From contig JAJPGT010000052.1 of the NCBI GenBank assembly GCA_021325655.1, positions 243,448-307,447 on the forward strand: a stretch of 64,000 bases of DNA. The letters are read 5' to 3'. This document shows, piece after piece, positions 34,978 through 43,964 of the stretch. Positions within the stretch are counted from its first letter, which is position 1, and every line of letters begins with the position of its first letter. This stretch comes from Pseudomonadota bacterium. GTDB lineage: Bacteria; Chloroflexota; UBA6077; JAJPGT01. The notes under the pieces are model-generated. The model saw only the letters and a program-made list of their open reading frames with translations. It was not told the DNA's origin and ran no database searches. The translations under genes were made by a program, and so were the position numbers.

Positions 34978-35738
34978 GCGGGCGCTTTTCGCTGGAGGGA
35001 CGGGTCGCGGTCGTCACCGGGGCCAGCCGCGGGCTGGGGCGGGCGATCGCCCTCGGGCTGGCGGAGGCCGGCGCCGACCTGGTGCTCGCCAGCCGTACCC
35101 AGGCGGCCCTGGAGCAGGTCGCGGCGGAGATCGAGGCACTCGGCCGTCGGGCGCTGCCAGTGGCGGCGGACGTCTCGCGCGCCGAGGACGTGCAGCGGCT
35201 GGCTGAGGCGACTCGGGGGGCGTTTGGTCGAGCGGACGTGCTGGTGAACAACGCCGGCATCAGCCCGGTGTTCAAGCGTGCCGAGCAGTTGGAGCTGGCG
35301 GACTGGCAGCGCATCCTGGACGTGAACCTGACCGGGGTGTTCCTCTGCTGCCAGGCATTCGGGCGGATCATGCTCGAACAGGGGCGTGGCGCGATCATCA
35401 ACATGTCGTCGCTGGCCGGCTCCGCCGGCTTCATTCGCCTCAGCGCCTACTGCGCCAGCAAGGGCGGGGTCGACGCGCTTACCCGGGTGCTGGCGCTGGA
35501 GTGGGCGCCAAGCGGCATCCGGGTGAACGCGCTCGCCCCAGCCTTCATCGAGACGGACCTGACCGCCGGTGTGCGCGCCCACCCGGGGCTGAACCAGGCG
35601 ATCGTCCAGCGCACGCCGCTGCACCGGATGGGCGTGCCGGACGAGGTCGTCGGCGCGGCAGTGTTCCTCGCCTCGGACGCGGCGAGCTACGTCACCGGGC
35701 AGACGCTCTTCATCGACGGCGGCTGGCGGGCGAGCTGA
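34974..35738 (+). CDS. SDR-family oxidoreductase
   Basis: A 254-residue short-chain dehydrogenase. It has GASRGLG near residue 18, NNAGIS near 92, a catalytic Ser region NMSSLAGSAG, and YCASK near residue 160. Its GTG start overlaps the previous stop (GTGA), and its stop overlaps the next start (TGATG), so it is co-translated with the HpaB-like protein and the hotdog thioesterase. Substrate unknown; a 3-hydroxyacyl-type reduction would fit the company. Confidence 0.88.
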   Translation: MSGRFSLEGRVAVVTGASRGLGRAIALGLAEAGADLVLASRTQAALEQVAAEIEALGRRALPVAADVSRAEDVQRLAEATRGAFGRADVLVNNAGISPVFKRAEQLELADWQRILDVNLTGVFLCCQAFGRIMLEQGRGAIINMSSLAGSAGFIRLSAYCASKGGVDALTRVLALEWAPSGIRVNALAPAFIETDLTAGVRAHPGLNQAIVQRTPLHRMGVPDEVVGAAVFLASDAASYVTGQTLFIDGGWRAS

Positions 35739-36178
35739 TGGCCGACCAGCCACGGTACGAGGTGCCGCGGGTGACGGACTGCTTCGCCTGCGGCCAGCAG
35801 AACCCAATCGGGCTCCGGCTCCAGTTCCGCGACGAGGGCGAGCGGGTGGCGAGCGAGCTAGTCGTCCGCCCCGAGTGGCAGGGCTACCAGAACATGCTCC
35901 ACGGCGGGGTGCTGTCGGCGGCGCTGGACGACGCGATGGTGGTGGCCGCCTGGCGGCTGGGCGGCCCGAATGTGACCGCCAGGATGCAGGTCGAGTTCAA
36001 GCTGCCGATCCCGGTTGGAGCAACGGTGCGGATCGAGGGCGAGGTGGTGAAGTTCCGGCGGCGACTGGCGGAGTGCGCCGCCCGGGCGCTGCTGGCAGAT
36101 GGCGTGCTCGCGGCGGTGGCGCGCGGGACATTCCTGTACGTCGACAGTGTGCGCCTGCCGATGCTAGACGATGGCTGA
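35738..36178 (+). CDS. PaaI-type hotdog thioesterase
   Basis: A 146-residue hotdog-fold protein with DCFACGQQNPIGLRLQF near residue 17, the helix segment QNMLHGGVLSAALDDAMVVAA (45-65) and ARMQVEFKLPIPVG. The HGGVLSALLD pattern is that of PaaI/acyl-CoA thioesterases. It overlaps the SDR gene upstream and the PaaK-like gene downstream (8 bases). Confidence 0.82.
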   Translation: MADQPRYEVPRVTDCFACGQQNPIGLRLQFRDEGERVASELVVRPEWQGYQNMLHGGVLSAALDDAMVVAAWRLGGPNVTARMQVEFKLPIPVGATVRIEGEVVKFRRRLAECAARALLADGVLAAVARGTFLYVDSVRLPMLDDG

Positions 36179-37154
36179 GCCACGTGGCAGCTACTGGGAC
36201 AAGCGCATCGAGACGATGCCACGCCCGGAGCTGCGCGAGATCCAGCTCGCCTGGCTCCAGTGGCAGCTCCGTCGCTGCTACGAGGGCTCGGCATTCTACC
36301 GTGCCCGGCTCGACGCGGCGGGACTGCACCCCGACGCCGTCCACTCCCTGGAGGACCTGCGCCGCTTGCCGCCGCTGCAGGACGAGGAGCTGGCCGCCGA
36401 ACAGGCGGCCCACCCACCCTACGGCCGGCTCGCCGTCGCCCCCGAGCCAAGCTGGCGCACCACGTTCCAGCGCCGCGGCTCCCGGAGCGCGTTCTGGAGC
36501 ATTCGCACGGAGGCGGATGAGCACAACGCGGCCAGTGTGGCGGCCCGGCTGCTCTGGCAGTGCGGGGCGCGGCCCGGCGACGTGCTCGCCACGCTGGATG
36601 AGCCCGACGGCCTGCTGGAGCCCGTCGTCGCGGAGGCCGGGGAACGCCTCGGCTGCTCGATTGCGTCGGTGGATGCGGTGTCCCCCGGCGCTTCAACACT
36701 CGCTGCTGCGCCGCTGCCCACCATGGCGATCATCACTCGGGCTGGCGCCAGCCGCCTGGCACCCACTGCGAGCAGAGCCGGGCCGCTCCGCACACTTCGT
36801 TGCGCCGTCGTGGAGTGCCTGCACGTGGCTGGCCCTCCGGCGCTTGATCGGCCGTCGAACACCGCCGCGCTAGCGGTGTTCGACGGCTACGGGCCGGAGC
36901 GCTTCGGGGCGCTGCTGGCGGTCGAGTGCCCGGAGCACGCCGGGGTGCACTGGGCCGAGGACCAGGTGCTTCTCGAGGTGCTGGACCCCGCGACCCAGGA
37001 GCCGCTGCCGGAGGGGCAGGCGGGTGTGTTGGCGGTGACCACGCTGGTGCGCGAGGCCACCCCGCTGCTCCGCTTCTGGACCGCCGAGCGGGCTGCGCTC
37101 GTGTCCGCGCCCTGTGCCTGCGGGCGGACCAGCGCCCGTTCTTGGGCCGTGTAG
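36171..37154 (+). CDS. Degenerate phenylacetate-CoA ligase (PaaK)-like protein
   Basis: The 327-residue protein opens like PaaK (YWDKRIETMPRPELREIQLA, FYRARLDAAGLHPDAVHSLEDLRRLPPL) and closes with VTTLVREATPLLRFWTAER...CACGRTSAR. It is about 100 residues shorter than PaaK and shows no clear AMP-binding P-loop (SSGTTG-type). Near 37140 a one-base shift would restore the typical continuation FLGRV, so the C-terminus is probably frameshifted. It may be a decaying gene or have a non-catalytic role. It is the last gene of the HpaB-like operon. Confidence 0.65.
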   Translation: MAEPRGSYWDKRIETMPRPELREIQLAWLQWQLRRCYEGSAFYRARLDAAGLHPDAVHSLEDLRRLPPLQDEELAAEQAAHPPYGRLAVAPEPSWRTTFQRRGSRSAFWSIRTEADEHNAASVAARLLWQCGARPGDVLATLDEPDGLLEPVVAEAGERLGCSIASVDAVSPGASTLAAAPLPTMAIITRAGASRLAPTASRAGPLRTLRCAVVECLHVAGPPALDRPSNTAALAVFDGYGPERFGALLAVECPEHAGVHWAEDQVLLEVLDPATQEPLPEGQAGVLAVTTLVREATPLLRFWTAERAALVSAPCACGRTSARSWAV

Positions 37155-37255
37155 GCGGGCGGCGGGCCGGCCAGGCATAACGTCCGGTCGCCAGACAGCG
37201 AATGGGCTACGGCCGAGACGCCGTGGCCTGTTGCAGCAACGACGAGACAGCCCGG

Positions 37256-37795
37256 TTAGACCTTGGCGGTGGGCGGGTTCTCGCGCATCGCCCCTTGCCA
37301 GATCGCCGAGCTCAACCGGCGCGCTACCAGACCCGCCACAGCCATCAGGGCCGACGTCAACCCCATCCAGAGCAGCTTCTTGACCATGCTTGGCTCCTCG
37401 TATCCCCCCTGCACGCCCGGCTCGCCAGTGCCTGCGCGCACCTGGACGTTGATCGGGAGCGACCCGCGGGCCCGCTCCCAGTAGTCGCTGAGGTCCTCCG
37501 CCGCCGCGCGCGCCCGGCGCCGCAGCACGGCGACCGGGCGCCGCCGCGCCTGTGCCCGGCGGCGGATCCGGAACAGCAGGCCCACAAACGCCAGCACCAC
37601 CGCCAGCCCCAGCAGCGCCAGCGCGAGCGGGTTCGTCTCTGCGGTGCGCCGGGCGGAGTCCGCCACCCTGCCCCGCAGCGTGCCGGGGATGTTCGCCGCG
37701 CGCCGGCCGCGCGCCTCCAGCTCGTTCAGGATCTCGGTGACCTCGTGGCGCAAGCCCTCTATCTGCCGTCGCGTTTCATCGGCTGTCGGAGCCAC
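37256..37795 (-). CDS. Small membrane protein, DUF3618-like N-terminus
   Basis: The 179-residue protein begins with a charged helical segment (ADETRRQIEGLRHEVTEILN), has a hydrophobic helix at about 57-75 (LALALLGLAVVLAFVGLLF), a basic Arg-rich stretch, and a second weaker hydrophobic helix near the C-terminus. It overlaps the upstream holin-like gene by 37 bases. It resembles envelope-stress/actinobacterial DUF3618 proteins only at the N-terminus. Confidence 0.6.
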   Translation of the reverse strand: MAPTADETRRQIEGLRHEVTEILNELEARGRRAANIPGTLRGRVADSARRTAETNPLALALLGLAVVLAFVGLLFRIRRRAQARRRPVAVLRRRARAAAEDLSDYWERARGSLPINVQVRAGTGEPGVQGGYEEPSMVKKLLWMGLTSALMAVAGLVARRLSSAIWQGAMRENPPTAKV

Positions 37796-38205
37796 TCGAT
37801 ATCCTCCTGCAGGGTTTCGCGCGTGCGCTGCAACGGATTGATCTTGAGCTGCTTGATACCACGCAGCCCAAAGAACGCGGCCAGTCCGCCGGTGACGATG
37901 AGGAAGATCAGCGCCCAGAGCCAGTCATCGCCGAGCACCCCGGCCCGGCCGCGCAGGATGAGGCGCATCAGTCCGGCGAGGCCATCGATCACGAACACCA
38001 CCAGGCCGATCAGCGCCAGCACCGCCAGCCCGGCGGCGATTCCGAGCGTCTTGGCCCCGCCGAGCGCCGCCAGCAGATTCTCCTTGGCCTCCAGCTTGGC
38101 GAGCCGGATCTGCAACTCCACCAGCCCGTTGGCGTCGTCGATGAGCCGTCGGATCAGATCACCCGTGCTGCGGTCGAGCACGCTACTGCGCTCGCCATCA
38201 GCCAT
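37759..38205 (-). CDS. Phage-holin-like (DUF1469) membrane protein
   Basis: The 148-residue protein has an amphipathic N-terminal helix (LIRRLIDDANGLVELQIRLAKLEAKENL) and two hydrophobic hairpin helices (about 55-78 and 95-115). This is the layout of the actinobacterial/Chloroflexota 'phage holin family' (DUF1469) proteins, which are chromosomal envelope proteins and not evidence of a prophage. Confidence 0.7.
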   Translation of the reverse strand: MADGERSSVLDRSTGDLIRRLIDDANGLVELQIRLAKLEAKENLLAALGGAKTLGIAAGLAVLALIGLVVFVIDGLAGLMRLILRGRAGVLGDDWLWALIFLIVTGGLAAFFGLRGIKQLKINPLQRTRETLQEDIEWLRQPMKRDGR

Positions 38206-38265
38206 GCCGACACCTCCTCCTGGGACACACCCATTGTGGCAGGAAGTATGCCGACCTGCCGCCGG

Positions 38266-39117
38266 CTAGGATGGGACGAGCTTGCCAACCACGACCAGCC
38301 GCTTGTCGAACGTGCGGGTGCGCGTGTCGAAGCGGCCACCACAGGTAATGAGGGTCAGGCGCGCGTCGGCCGTGGGCGCCATCACTTCCACGTGGCTGGG
38401 GTCGACGAGCTGAATGTCGGCCACCTCGTAGACGAACGTGGCGTCGTCGGTCTTCACCTCGATCCTGTCCCCGAAGTCTACCTTGTAGAGATTACGGAAG
38501 ACGTTGCCCTCGTACAACGTGACGACGTGCCCGGCGATCACCGGATTGCCACGGGCGCCGACGGGGCCAGTCACGGTGTAGTGCGCCGCTACATACGGCA
38601 GCGTCTGCCAGATGGCGTTGCCCTCGGCATCTCGGGTAATGCCGGCCTCGATGACCTTCGTCTCCAGCCCGATCTTCTCGATCCGCAGCCAGATCGGGGT
38701 GCCCGGATGCGGAATGCCCGCGGCATCACGGCGGTCCGCCGCCTCGGCTGGCTGCGGGAGCAGCGTGTAGGGAGCCGGGAGTGGCATGGGGGTGGCGGTA
38801 GGCCGCGCGGTGGGTGCCGGAACAGCGGTCGGCCGGGGGCTAGGGGGCGAAACCGCGGCCGGGAGCACCGGAGCGGTGGTGGGCGCCGGGGTGGCGGTGG
38901 GCGGGGCGAGCGCCGGAGCAACGGTGGCGGCCACCGTTGGTCGCGGGCGCAGCAATGCGGGTGGATCGGGCAGGACGGTGGTGCTGCCCGGGGTGAGCTC
39001 GAAATAGGTCCCCACCGCGTAGAGCAGCAGCCCGACGCCACACAGGCTCAGCAGGGTCCCGAGCCGGGAGCGCGTGTCGCTCCCAACCAGGTATGAGAGA
39101 AGCGCTCGCACCGACAT
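38266..39117 (-). CDS. Sortase-family transpeptidase
   Basis: The 283-residue protein has an N-terminal membrane helix (LGTLLSLCGVGLLLYAVG), a Pro/Ala/Thr-rich spacer of about 85 residues, and a sortase domain. The catalytic triad is visible: His in NPVIAGHVVT, Cys in LTLITCGG and Arg in TFDKRLVV. It would join surface proteins to the envelope or crosslink pilins; no LPxTG substrate gene is seen here. ATG 39117 is used; the frame stays open to 39201. Confidence 0.85.
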   Translation of the reverse strand: MSVRALLSYLVGSDTRSRLGTLLSLCGVGLLLYAVGTYFELTPGSTTVLPDPPALLRPRPTVAATVAPALAPPTATPAPTTAPVLPAAVSPPSPRPTAVPAPTARPTATPMPLPAPYTLLPQPAEAADRRDAAGIPHPGTPIWLRIEKIGLETKVIEAGITRDAEGNAIWQTLPYVAAHYTVTGPVGARGNPVIAGHVVTLYEGNVFRNLYKVDFGDRIEVKTDDATFVYEVADIQLVDPSHVEVMAPTADARLTLITCGGRFDTRTRTFDKRLVVVGKLVPS

Positions 39118-39339
39118 CCCACAGCGTGTCACCGCGATGATAGCATCGCTCAAGGCCAGGAAAATGGGTTGTGAGCCCCGTTCGCCAGTGTCTATACTCA
39201 TGCCGCTGGCTCGACTCCCCGTTGATACACTGGAGCTGCGCCTCAGAGTGCCTCTCCTTTCGAGACGAATTCGGCAGCCGGGACACCGCCACCTGAAACG
39301 AGCCGTCCGCTGCCGGCCACGAGTGAGATCCACGCGCGC

Positions 39340-40326
39340 ATGATTGTCGTCCATAAGCTCTCGAAGTATTACGGGCCCCGCCCGGCGATTGAAGACGTCT
39401 CCTTCACCGTCCAGCCAGGCGAGATCCTCGGCTTCCTCGGCCCCAACGGCGCCGGGAAGACCACGACGATGCGCATCCTGACCGGCTACCTGCCGCCGAC
39501 GAGTGGCACGGCCAGTGTGGCCGGCTGCGACGTGGTGAAGCAGTCGCTGGAAGCGCGCCGGAAGATCGGCTACCTCCCCGAGACGGTTCCGCTGTACCCG
39601 GAGATGAGCGTCCGCTCCTACCTGGACTACATGGCCAAGCTGAAGGGTGTGCCGGGCAAGGTGCGCCGGTCGCGGATCGACGAGGTGATGGAGAAGACGC
39701 GGGTCGCCCATCGCCAGCACGACCTGATCGGCCGGCTCTCCAAAGGGTACCGGCAGCGCGTCGGCCTGGCGCAGGCGCTGGTTGGCGACCCGGAGGTGCT
39801 GATTTTAGACGAGCCGACGGTTGGGCTCGACCCGAAGCAGATCATCGAAGCGCGCAGCCTGATCAAAGGCCTGGGCGGCACCCACACCATCATCCTGAGC
39901 ACGCACATCCTGCCCGAAGTCTCGGCCACCTGCTCGCGGGTGCTGATCATCTCCGATGGGCGGATCGTCGCCGAGGACACGCCCCAGAACCTGGATCGCC
40001 GGCTGCGGGGCGCGGAGAACATCAGCCTGGAAGTGCGCGGCCCGCGCAACGCGGTGCTGAGCGCGCTGCGGCGGGTGCCCAAGGTACTGGCGGTGGAGGT
40101 GCGCGACGGCACCGACCGCGCAAGTCCGGACCGCGCCGCGTACGTCGTTACCTGTGAGCTCGGCTCCGACATCCGCGAGGCGCTGGCGCAGTCGGTCGTC
40201 TCCAACGGCTGGGGGCTGCTGGAGCTACGCCCGGTGGGCCTGAGCCTGGAGGAGATCTTCCTCCGCCTGACGACCAGCGACGAGGCACACGCGGGCACGG
40301 GGGTTCCGGAGGCCGTAGAAGCATGA
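39340..40326 (+). CDS. ABC-2 type transporter ATPase (GldA-like)
   Basis: The 328-residue ATPase has Walker A GPNGAGKT near residue 37, the signature LSKGYRQR near 136, and Walker B VLILDEPTVGLD near 155. The C-terminal extension is of the DUF4162 type. It overlaps the permease by 4 bases. With the following three genes it forms a GldA-GldF-GldG-like set seen in many non-gliding bacteria; the exported substrate is unknown. Confidence 0.9.
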   Translation: MIVVHKLSKYYGPRPAIEDVSFTVQPGEILGFLGPNGAGKTTTMRILTGYLPPTSGTASVAGCDVVKQSLEARRKIGYLPETVPLYPEMSVRSYLDYMAKLKGVPGKVRRSRIDEVMEKTRVAHRQHDLIGRLSKGYRQRVGLAQALVGDPEVLILDEPTVGLDPKQIIEARSLIKGLGGTHTIILSTHILPEVSATCSRVLIISDGRIVAEDTPQNLDRRLRGAENISLEVRGPRNAVLSALRRVPKVLAVEVRDGTDRASPDRAAYVVTCELGSDIREALAQSVVSNGWGLLELRPVGLSLEEIFLRLTTSDEAHAGTGVPEAVEA

Positions 40327-41042
40327 TTGGTCGTATCGCCGCGGTGGCTGAGCGGGAGATCAAGAGCTATTTCGTCTCCCCGGTCGCCTACGTCGTCATC
40401 GCCTTTTTCCTGGTCATCGCCGGGTATCTGTTCTCGTTGATCCTGTTCAACACCCGCGAGGCGACGCTGCGCTATCTGCTGTCGAACATCAGCGTGGTGT
40501 TTCTGTTCATCGTCCCGGCGCTGACGATGCGCCTGATCGCCGAGGAGCAGCGCTCCGGGACGATCGAGCTGCTGCTGACCAACCCGATCCGCGACGCCGA
40601 GGTGGTGCTGGGCAAGTACCTGGCGTCGTTGGTGCTGCTGCTGGTGATGCTGGCGCTGACGCTGTACTACCCGGCGCTGCTGTACCTGCTCGGCGGCAAC
40701 CCGGATCGCGGCCCGATGCTCTCCGGCTACCTGGGGGTGGTGCTCCTGGGAGCCGGGTTCCTGGCGGTGGGGCTGTTCGCCTCATCGCTGACGCAAAATC
40801 AGATCGTCGCGGCGATTGTTGCCTTCGCGATCCTGCTGGTGCTCTGGCTCAGCGATTCGCTCGGCGGCTTCGCCGGCGGCGGGCCGATCAGCAGCATCGT
40901 GAACTGGCTGAGCGTCAACAACCACTTCCAGGAGTTCTCGCGGGGCGTCATCGACACCAACGATATCCTGTATTTCCTGACGCTCGCCGCGGCCGGGCTG
41001 TTTCTGACCTATCTCTCGATCCAGACGCGCAGGTGGCGCTAG
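40323..41042 (+). CDS. ABC-2 type transporter permease (GldF-like)
   Basis: The 239-residue membrane protein has about six transmembrane helices and the ABC-2 hallmark AEEQRSGTIELLLTNPI near residue 70. ATG overlaps the ATPase stop (ATGA). Confidence 0.88.
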   Translation: MIGRIAAVAEREIKSYFVSPVAYVVIAFFLVIAGYLFSLILFNTREATLRYLLSNISVVFLFIVPALTMRLIAEEQRSGTIELLLTNPIRDAEVVLGKYLASLVLLLVMLALTLYYPALLYLLGGNPDRGPMLSGYLGVVLLGAGFLAVGLFASSLTQNQIVAAIVAFAILLVLWLSDSLGGFAGGGPISSIVNWLSVNNHFQEFSRGVIDTNDILYFLTLAAAGLFLTYLSIQTRRWR

Positions 41043-41098
41043 CGTGAGCCGCCCGCGCGCAGTGAACGCGAACGTCAGCACATAGGAAGCCAATAGCC

Positions 41099-42697
41099 AT
41101 GCTACGTCGTCCTGCTGCTCCACGCCTCGACCTCGAGGCGATCAAGTTCGCGCTGCTCGCCCTCGGGCTGCTGGCTCTGCTGGTGGGCGTCGCGATGTAT
41201 CTCATCGTCTCCGACCTGACGATCCCGGTGCGGGCGGCGATCGCGCTCGGGATCGTCCTGCTGGGCGCCTACGTGGCGATCGACCCGGAGGACGCCTGGC
41301 GGCGCATCTCCGGGCGGGGCACGCTGTACAGCAGCAACACCCTGGTGATGGCGGTCGCCGGGCTGGGCATCCTGGGTCTGATCAACGTGCTGGCGGCGCA
41401 GCCGTCGGTCCACAAGCGGTTCGACCTGACCGCCAACCAGCAGTTCTCGCTCTCCGATCAGAGCCTCACCATCGCTCGGGAGCTACCGCAGCCCGTCAAG
41501 GCGACCGGCTTCTTCGTCCAGCAGGACCGCACCCAGCAGGAGAACGCCGAGACGCTGCTGAAACAGTACCAGACGGCCTCCGGCGGGAAGCTGACGTACG
41601 AATTCATCGACCCCGAGCAGCGGCCGTCGCTCGCGCAGCAGTTCAACGTCCGCCAGTCTGGCACGGTGGTGTTCCAGATGGGCGACGCCCGGCAGAACGC
41701 GACGACGGTGGACGAGCAGGACTTTACCTCGGCGCTGATCAAGCTGGTGCACCCCACCCCGCGCAAGGTCTACTTCGTCACCGGGCACGGGGAACGGAGC
41801 ACGACCGACGCCAGCGAAGCTGGCTACACCACGATCGTCGACCAGTTGAAGAAAGAGAACTTCACTGTCGACAACCTGAACCTCACCGCCAGCCGCCAGG
41901 TGCCCGACGACGCCTCGGCGGTGGTGATCGCCGCGCCGACCAAGGAGTTCCTGCCGGACGAGAAGAAGGCGATCCAGGACTATCTGGACCGGGGCGGCAG
42001 CCTGCTGCTCATGATCGAGACGACTACCACACCGCAGGTCGCGGATTACCTGGCGCCGTGGAACGTCAAGGTCGATTTCCACCCGATCATTGATCCGGCG
42101 AGCTCGGTGCCGCAGGACGCCGGGGCCCTGATTATCGACCGCTACATCTTCCACGCCATCACCAAGAACATGGCGCTGCAGACGCTGTTCCCGGGCACCG
42201 CGGCGCTGATCTTCCCCAAGGACCAGGCGCAGGGCGTGTTCACCGCCCCGCTGGCCGAATCCAGCCAGCGGAGCTGGATCGAAGAGGACGACCAGGAGAT
42301 CAAGGACGGCAGGGTGCGATTCGACGCCGGCCAGGATCCGCAGGGGCCGATCACCGTGGCCGGGGTGATCGAAGCCGACGCCAAGCAGCAGCCGCCGGCC
42401 GACCCGAACAACCCGGACCGGCCACCAAAGAAGACGCGGGTATTCGTGGTGGCCGACGCCGACTTCGTGAGCAACCAGTTCGTTCGGCTCCCCACTGGCA
42501 ACGCCGATCTGTTCCTGAACGCGCTGAACTGGCTGTCCGAGTCCGAGCAACTGATCTCGATCCGGGCCAAGGACCAGGACGTCCGCCAGATCGTGCTGAC
42601 GGGGACCGCGGCGAACACGATGTTCTGGACAAGCACGGTCTTCCTCCCACTCCTGGTGCTCGGAGCGGGTGCCTTTGTCTGGTGGACGCGTCGGTGA
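41099..42697 (+). CDS. GldG-like ABC transporter accessory protein
   Basis: The 532-residue protein has two or three N-terminal membrane helices, a large extracytoplasmic region of the IFT52/GldG type (KRFDLTANQQFSLSDQSL near residue 102; VYFVTGHGERSTTD near 224), and one C-terminal membrane helix (FLPLLVLGAGAFVWW). Homologues always travel with GldA/GldF-like ABC genes. It starts 56 bases after the permease. Confidence 0.82.
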   Translation: MLRRPAAPRLDLEAIKFALLALGLLALLVGVAMYLIVSDLTIPVRAAIALGIVLLGAYVAIDPEDAWRRISGRGTLYSSNTLVMAVAGLGILGLINVLAAQPSVHKRFDLTANQQFSLSDQSLTIARELPQPVKATGFFVQQDRTQQENAETLLKQYQTASGGKLTYEFIDPEQRPSLAQQFNVRQSGTVVFQMGDARQNATTVDEQDFTSALIKLVHPTPRKVYFVTGHGERSTTDASEAGYTTIVDQLKKENFTVDNLNLTASRQVPDDASAVVIAAPTKEFLPDEKKAIQDYLDRGGSLLLMIETTTTPQVADYLAPWNVKVDFHPIIDPASSVPQDAGALIIDRYIFHAITKNMALQTLFPGTAALIFPKDQAQGVFTAPLAESSQRSWIEEDDQEIKDGRVRFDAGQDPQGPITVAGVIEADAKQQPPADPNNPDRPPKKTRVFVVADADFVSNQFVRLPTGNADLFLNALNWLSESEQLISIRAKDQDVRQIVLTGTAANTMFWTSTVFLPLLVLGAGAFVWWTRR

Positions 42698-42745
42698 TGA
42701 CGCTCCCGGACGCGCCGCCCGAGTCTGAGAACGGATGACAGGGCG

Positions 42746-43357
42746 ATGAATCCGCGGGTCACGCTGTTCTTGTTGCTGGTGCTGGTTTCGCTGGGCCTGG
42801 TGGCCTACGGGCTGAACAACTCGTCGGCCAGCTCGAACCTCGCCGGCGCTCCCACGCCGCAGCCGACGGTGCTGGCGCTGAACCCGACCCGGGTCAAGCA
42901 GCTCACTGTAGATGCTGGCGGCAAGAGCACCTCGGTGCAGAAGAGCGCCGAGGGCAAGTGGCAGCTCGAGCCGAACGACCAGCCAGCAGATGACACCCGA
43001 ATCCAGGGGGTAGTGGTCCGGCTGAGCGAGATGCGAGCCACCAGCCAGGTGCCGGATGCCTCCAAGCTGTCGGATTTCGGGCTGGACAAGCCCAGCATCA
43101 CCGCGACGCTGGTCAACGACGACGGCAGCAAGTCGGTGCTGCTGGTCGGTAGCCAGACTCCCGTGGGGACCGGCTATTATGTCAAGACCGACGCGAGCTC
43201 CACGGTGTACGTTGTGCCATCGCTTACCGTGGACGACCTGAAGCGGCTGGTGGACAATCCCCCGTTCCCGCCGCCGACGCCGACGCCACGGCCGACCATC
43301 GTCGCCAGCCCCGCGCCGGAGGAGACGCCGACACCGGAGGCGTCTCCCACGCCCTAG
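42746..43357 (+). CDS. DUF4340-domain membrane-anchored protein
   Basis: The 203-residue protein has an N-terminal membrane anchor (TLFLLLVLVSLGLVAYGL), then a DUF4340 domain (KQLTVDAGGKSTSVQKSAEGKWQ, LSDFGLDKPSITATL), and a Pro/Thr-rich tail. DUF4340 genes commonly end GldA-F-G-like operons, as here. Confidence 0.8.
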   Translation: MNPRVTLFLLLVLVSLGLVAYGLNNSSASSNLAGAPTPQPTVLALNPTRVKQLTVDAGGKSTSVQKSAEGKWQLEPNDQPADDTRIQGVVVRLSEMRATSQVPDASKLSDFGLDKPSITATLVNDDGSKSVLLVGSQTPVGTGYYVKTDASSTVYVVPSLTVDDLKRLVDNPPFPPPTPTPRPTIVASPAPEETPTPEASPTP

Positions 43358-43484
43358 CTGCCGCGACGAATGACGCAGGTGTGACCCGATTATCGTCTCT
43401 GGCTCACGCCTTGCGAGTACACTGGGTAACAGGGCGTCGACGGCGACGCCCCGATCCCACGCATCACGACGAAGTGAGAGAGAC

Positions 43485-43868
43485 GTGGATACATCGTTGC
43501 ACCCTCCGCTTACGACGGGGCTCGACCCCGCGCTGCTCGCCTTCCTGAAGTGCCATGTATCTTCTATCGTGCGCTGGGAGCTGCTCCGCACGCTCGCACC
43601 ACGGAAGGGAACCTGGGTTGGCCTCAGGACGCTGGCGCAGCAGGTGCACAGCTCGGTCGCCAGTGTGCAGCAAACCCTGGCCGAGCTCGTCTCGGAAGGG
43701 ATCGTCGAGACGAGCGACAGCCCGCTCGGCGAGCCCTGCTACCGGCTGAACCCCGACGACCCGAGCACGCGGGTGGTGGAGCGGCTGATCGCCGCCTCCG
43801 CTCGCGACCAGGAGCTTCGCCGGCTTATCATCGCACGCATCGTCAACGGCTCGCGCCGGCCGGCCTGA
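43485..43868 (+). CDS. Winged-helix DNA-binding protein
   Basis: A 127-residue protein with a winged-helix core (IVRWELLRTLAPRKGTWVGLRTLAQQVHSSVASVQQTLAELVSEGIVE, residues 28-76), as in MarR/TrmB-like regulators. GTG 43485 follows GAAGTGAGAGAG. No effector domain; target unknown. Confidence 0.7.
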   Translation: MDTSLHPPLTTGLDPALLAFLKCHVSSIVRWELLRTLAPRKGTWVGLRTLAQQVHSSVASVQQTLAELVSEGIVETSDSPLGEPCYRLNPDDPSTRVVERLIAASARDQELRRLIIARIVNGSRRPA

Positions 43869-43964
43869 GCTCCCGCACCGCGCCTGGCCGCCCGGCGTAC
43901 CCGGACGGGAGGCGCCGTTCGCCACGCCGGACGCTTCTCCTGGAGCGAGCGAGTCGAGCGGGTT

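Noticed and set aside
37759..38205. Prophage indicated by a holin-like gene
   Set aside because: The DUF1469 'holin' family is a normal chromosomal envelope family and no other phage genes are nearby.
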